From an uncultured Lachnospiraceae bacterium (lineage in GTDB: Bacteria; Bacillota; Clostridia; Lachnospirales; Lachnospiraceae), in contig CAMUYQ010000001.1 of the NCBI GenBank assembly GCA_947165025.1, forward strand, positions 372,001-436,000: DNA of 64,000 nucleotides, read 5' to 3'. The position numbers and the translations under genes are program-made. Shown in pieces: positions 62,877-64,000 of the stretch; the stretch's first letter is position 1, and every line of letters starts with the position of its first letter. The notes under the pieces were generated by a model. The model saw only the letters and a program-made list of their open reading frames with translations, had not been told where the DNA came from and searched no databases.

Positions 62877-64000
62877 TCAATTCTTCGGAGAGGTCACTTT
62901 CACCTTATGATCATACCACTTACCTTTTGTTCCGATAAGTGCAAGATCGAATTCCTTATCAAGATACGGCACCGGAACATCGAACCCGTTTACCGTCTCT
63001 TCCGAGCCGTCGCTGTACTTTACCTTGTCCTTTGTCGGCTCAAGAAGCTTCGCGCCGTCTTTTTTCGCATCTTCTGCTTTCCCCGGGAAAAGGTTTACGA
63101 TCTTTTCGGACTGAAGGCTGATATGAATGACCATTTCTCCGTCTTTGACCGTCAGTTTTCCCATATCCTTGTATTCTTCGTTTACCGAAAACATTGAACC
63201 GTCGGTCGTAAACTTGGCTTCATACTCTCCGTCAGGAAGAGCAGATGTTACTGAGTTACCGTTTTTTTCCGTATCAAGCGCTTTAGCCGTATGATCTACA
63301 TACAGATCCTGAACGGCCTTGATCCTTCCGAGACCTTCTATCTGGCAGTCAACACTGTCAAACTTGCCTGTCGCATTGAACATGCTCTTCCATGAGTCAT
63401 CATCGTCTCCTGCCATGTCATTGTTTGCGTGATCTCCTGCAACGACCATAAGCGGACGGAGAACAACATTCTTGTAACCGGCCTTTGCAACATCTTCGAT
63501 CACGTTCTCGCATGCCGTCTCTTCGGGTTCGCCCTCAACGGTTCCGATAAACACATTCTTGTACCCAAGATCCTTCATCTGCGTTGCCATCTGTGAATAG
63601 CTTACCTTTGCGGTATGAGCTGTTCCGTGTCCCATGAACACGAATGCCGTTCCATCCTTATCGGCAGCGTCCAAAGAATCAAATCCGGCACTCTTTACAG
63701 CCTCTGCAACTACAGCCTCTGCAACGGCCTTCTTGTCATCATTTATAACGCTCGCATCTTTTCCGACTTCTCCGAGAAGCGGTTCAGCGACTGAGACACT
63801 CTCGAACTTATCTGTATATTCTGCAAGGGCATCACAGAGTTCATCATACTCTGCACCGTGCATGAGATGCGTAGGCTGAACTACAAGGTTCTTAACACCG
63901 CTTGCAACGGCCCTGTCAAGCGCCTGCTTAACATTGTCTATCTTCTCGCCGTCCCTTGACTGAACGTGATTGATTATGATCTGAGCGGTAAAAGCTCTTC
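62877..64000 (-). CDS. cbiK: Sirohydrochlorin cobaltochelatase CbiK with C-terminal domain (5' end outside window)
   Basis: I translated the frame to the right edge, and it stays open: TAQIIINHVQSRDGEKIDNV and VKNLVVQPTHLMHGAEYDEL precede an internal Met. The chelatase part has AFVFMGHGTAHTAKVSYSQM with the metal-handling His, IGTVEGEP, and LRPLMVVAGDHANNDMAGDD with the second His, all typical of CbiK. CbiK inserts cobalt into sirohydrochlorin at the start of the anaerobic pathway. After about 240 visible residues there is an extra domain of about 120 residues (YEAKFTTDGSMFSVNEEYKD, GKLTVKDGEMVIHISLQS). It resembles the extra domain of the adjacent binding protein. The N-terminus, and so any signal peptide, is not in the window. 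Confidence 0.9.
   Translation of the reverse strand, partial: RAFTAQIIINHVQSRDGEKIDNVKQALDRAVASGVKNLVVQPTHLMHGAEYDELCDALAEYTDKFESVSVAEPLLGEVGKDASVINDDKKAVAEAVVAEAVKSAGFDSLDAADKDGTAFVFMGHGTAHTAKVSYSQMATQMKDLGYKNVFIGTVEGEPEETACENVIEDVAKAGYKNVVLRPLMVVAGDHANNDMAGDDDDSWKSMFNATGKFDSVDCQIEGLGRIKAVQDLYVDHTAKALDTEKNGNSVTSALPDGEYEAKFTTDGSMFSVNEEYKDMGKLTVKDGEMVIHISLQSEKIVNLFPGKAEDAKKDGAKLLEPTKDKVKYSDGSEETVNGFDVPVPYLDKEFDLALIGTKGKWYDHKVKVTSPKN

Noticed and set aside
63864-64000. Cobalamin riboswitch expected near the cobalamin operon
   Set aside because: The sequence to the right edge is coding (cbiK continues). Any riboswitch must lie outside the window.
1-64000. CRISPR arrays, rRNA, tRNA, intact insertion sequences or prophage
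   Set aside because: Reading through the window showed no regularly spaced repeats, no rRNA-like tracts, no cloverleaf tRNA and no transposase or integrase gene.

Overview
The window looks like a chromosome segment of a Lachnospiraceae-type anaerobic Firmicute. The evidence is the low-to-mid GC content, strong AGGAGG-type ribosome binding sites, frequent GTG and TTG starts, a DivIB/FtsW/FtsZ division cluster, a maltodextrin operon with a LacI-type regulator, and an oxygen-independent (cbi) cobalamin pathway. Every convincing gene is on the minus strand, so operons read from right to left.

From left to right: (1) 1-1.1 kb: an EamA/DMT-type transporter fused in frame to a YqeG-like HAD phosphatase, cut by the window edge. 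(2) 1.2-6.5 kb: an unrecognised small protein and a four-gene peptide ABC importer. (3) 6.6-16.4 kb: nrdR and a slimmed-down division/cell-wall cluster (mraZ-rsmH-ftsL-PBP-murD-ftsW-ftsQ-ftsZ) with MraZ boxes at its promoter. It lacks mraY, murE, murF, murG, murC and ftsA, and its MurD has unusual active-site motifs. (4) 16.7-18.3 kb: ychF behind a 190-nt structured leader, then a scrap of an excisionase gene. (5) 18.3-26.4 kb: a maltodextrin operon (binding protein, two permeases, LacI-type repressor, MalQ, GlgP) with three repressor palindromes at the promoter. (6) 26.5-32.4 kb: two DUF3592-type membrane proteins, a lipoprotein with a possible papain-fold cysteine peptidase, and a lipoprotein with InlB-B-like repeats. 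(7) 32.6-43.5 kb: a proteusin-like RiPP cluster. (8) 43.7-64 kb: a translationally coupled run of cobalamin biosynthesis and corrinoid or metal uptake genes, running off the right edge inside a cbiK-like gene.

The most interesting region is (7). Two radical SAM proteins resembling PoyD-type peptide epimerases lie upstream of a precursor with a nitrile-hydratase-like (NHLP) leader, a Gly-Gly cleavage site and a 78-residue, very hydrophobic core. Downstream are an SdpI-like putative immunity protein, a HlyD-type adaptor, a C39-peptidase ABC exporter and a second ABC exporter of the NHLM type. The proposed flow is synthesis, epimerisation, leader removal and export, and self-protection. The product is not one I recognise.

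The cobalamin block covers cobalt insertion (CbiK), most of the anaerobic ring-contraction steps (CbiH, F, G, D, J, E, T, C), amidation (CbiA, CbiP), aminopropanol attachment (CobD, CbiB) and nucleotide loop assembly (CobU, CobT, CobC, CobS), with a BtuCDF-like transporter embedded. Notable fusions are ABC ATPase-CbiP and CbiJ-CbiE-CbiT. CbiL and the early haem-pathway genes are not in the window. No tRNA, rRNA, CRISPR array or intact mobile element was seen.
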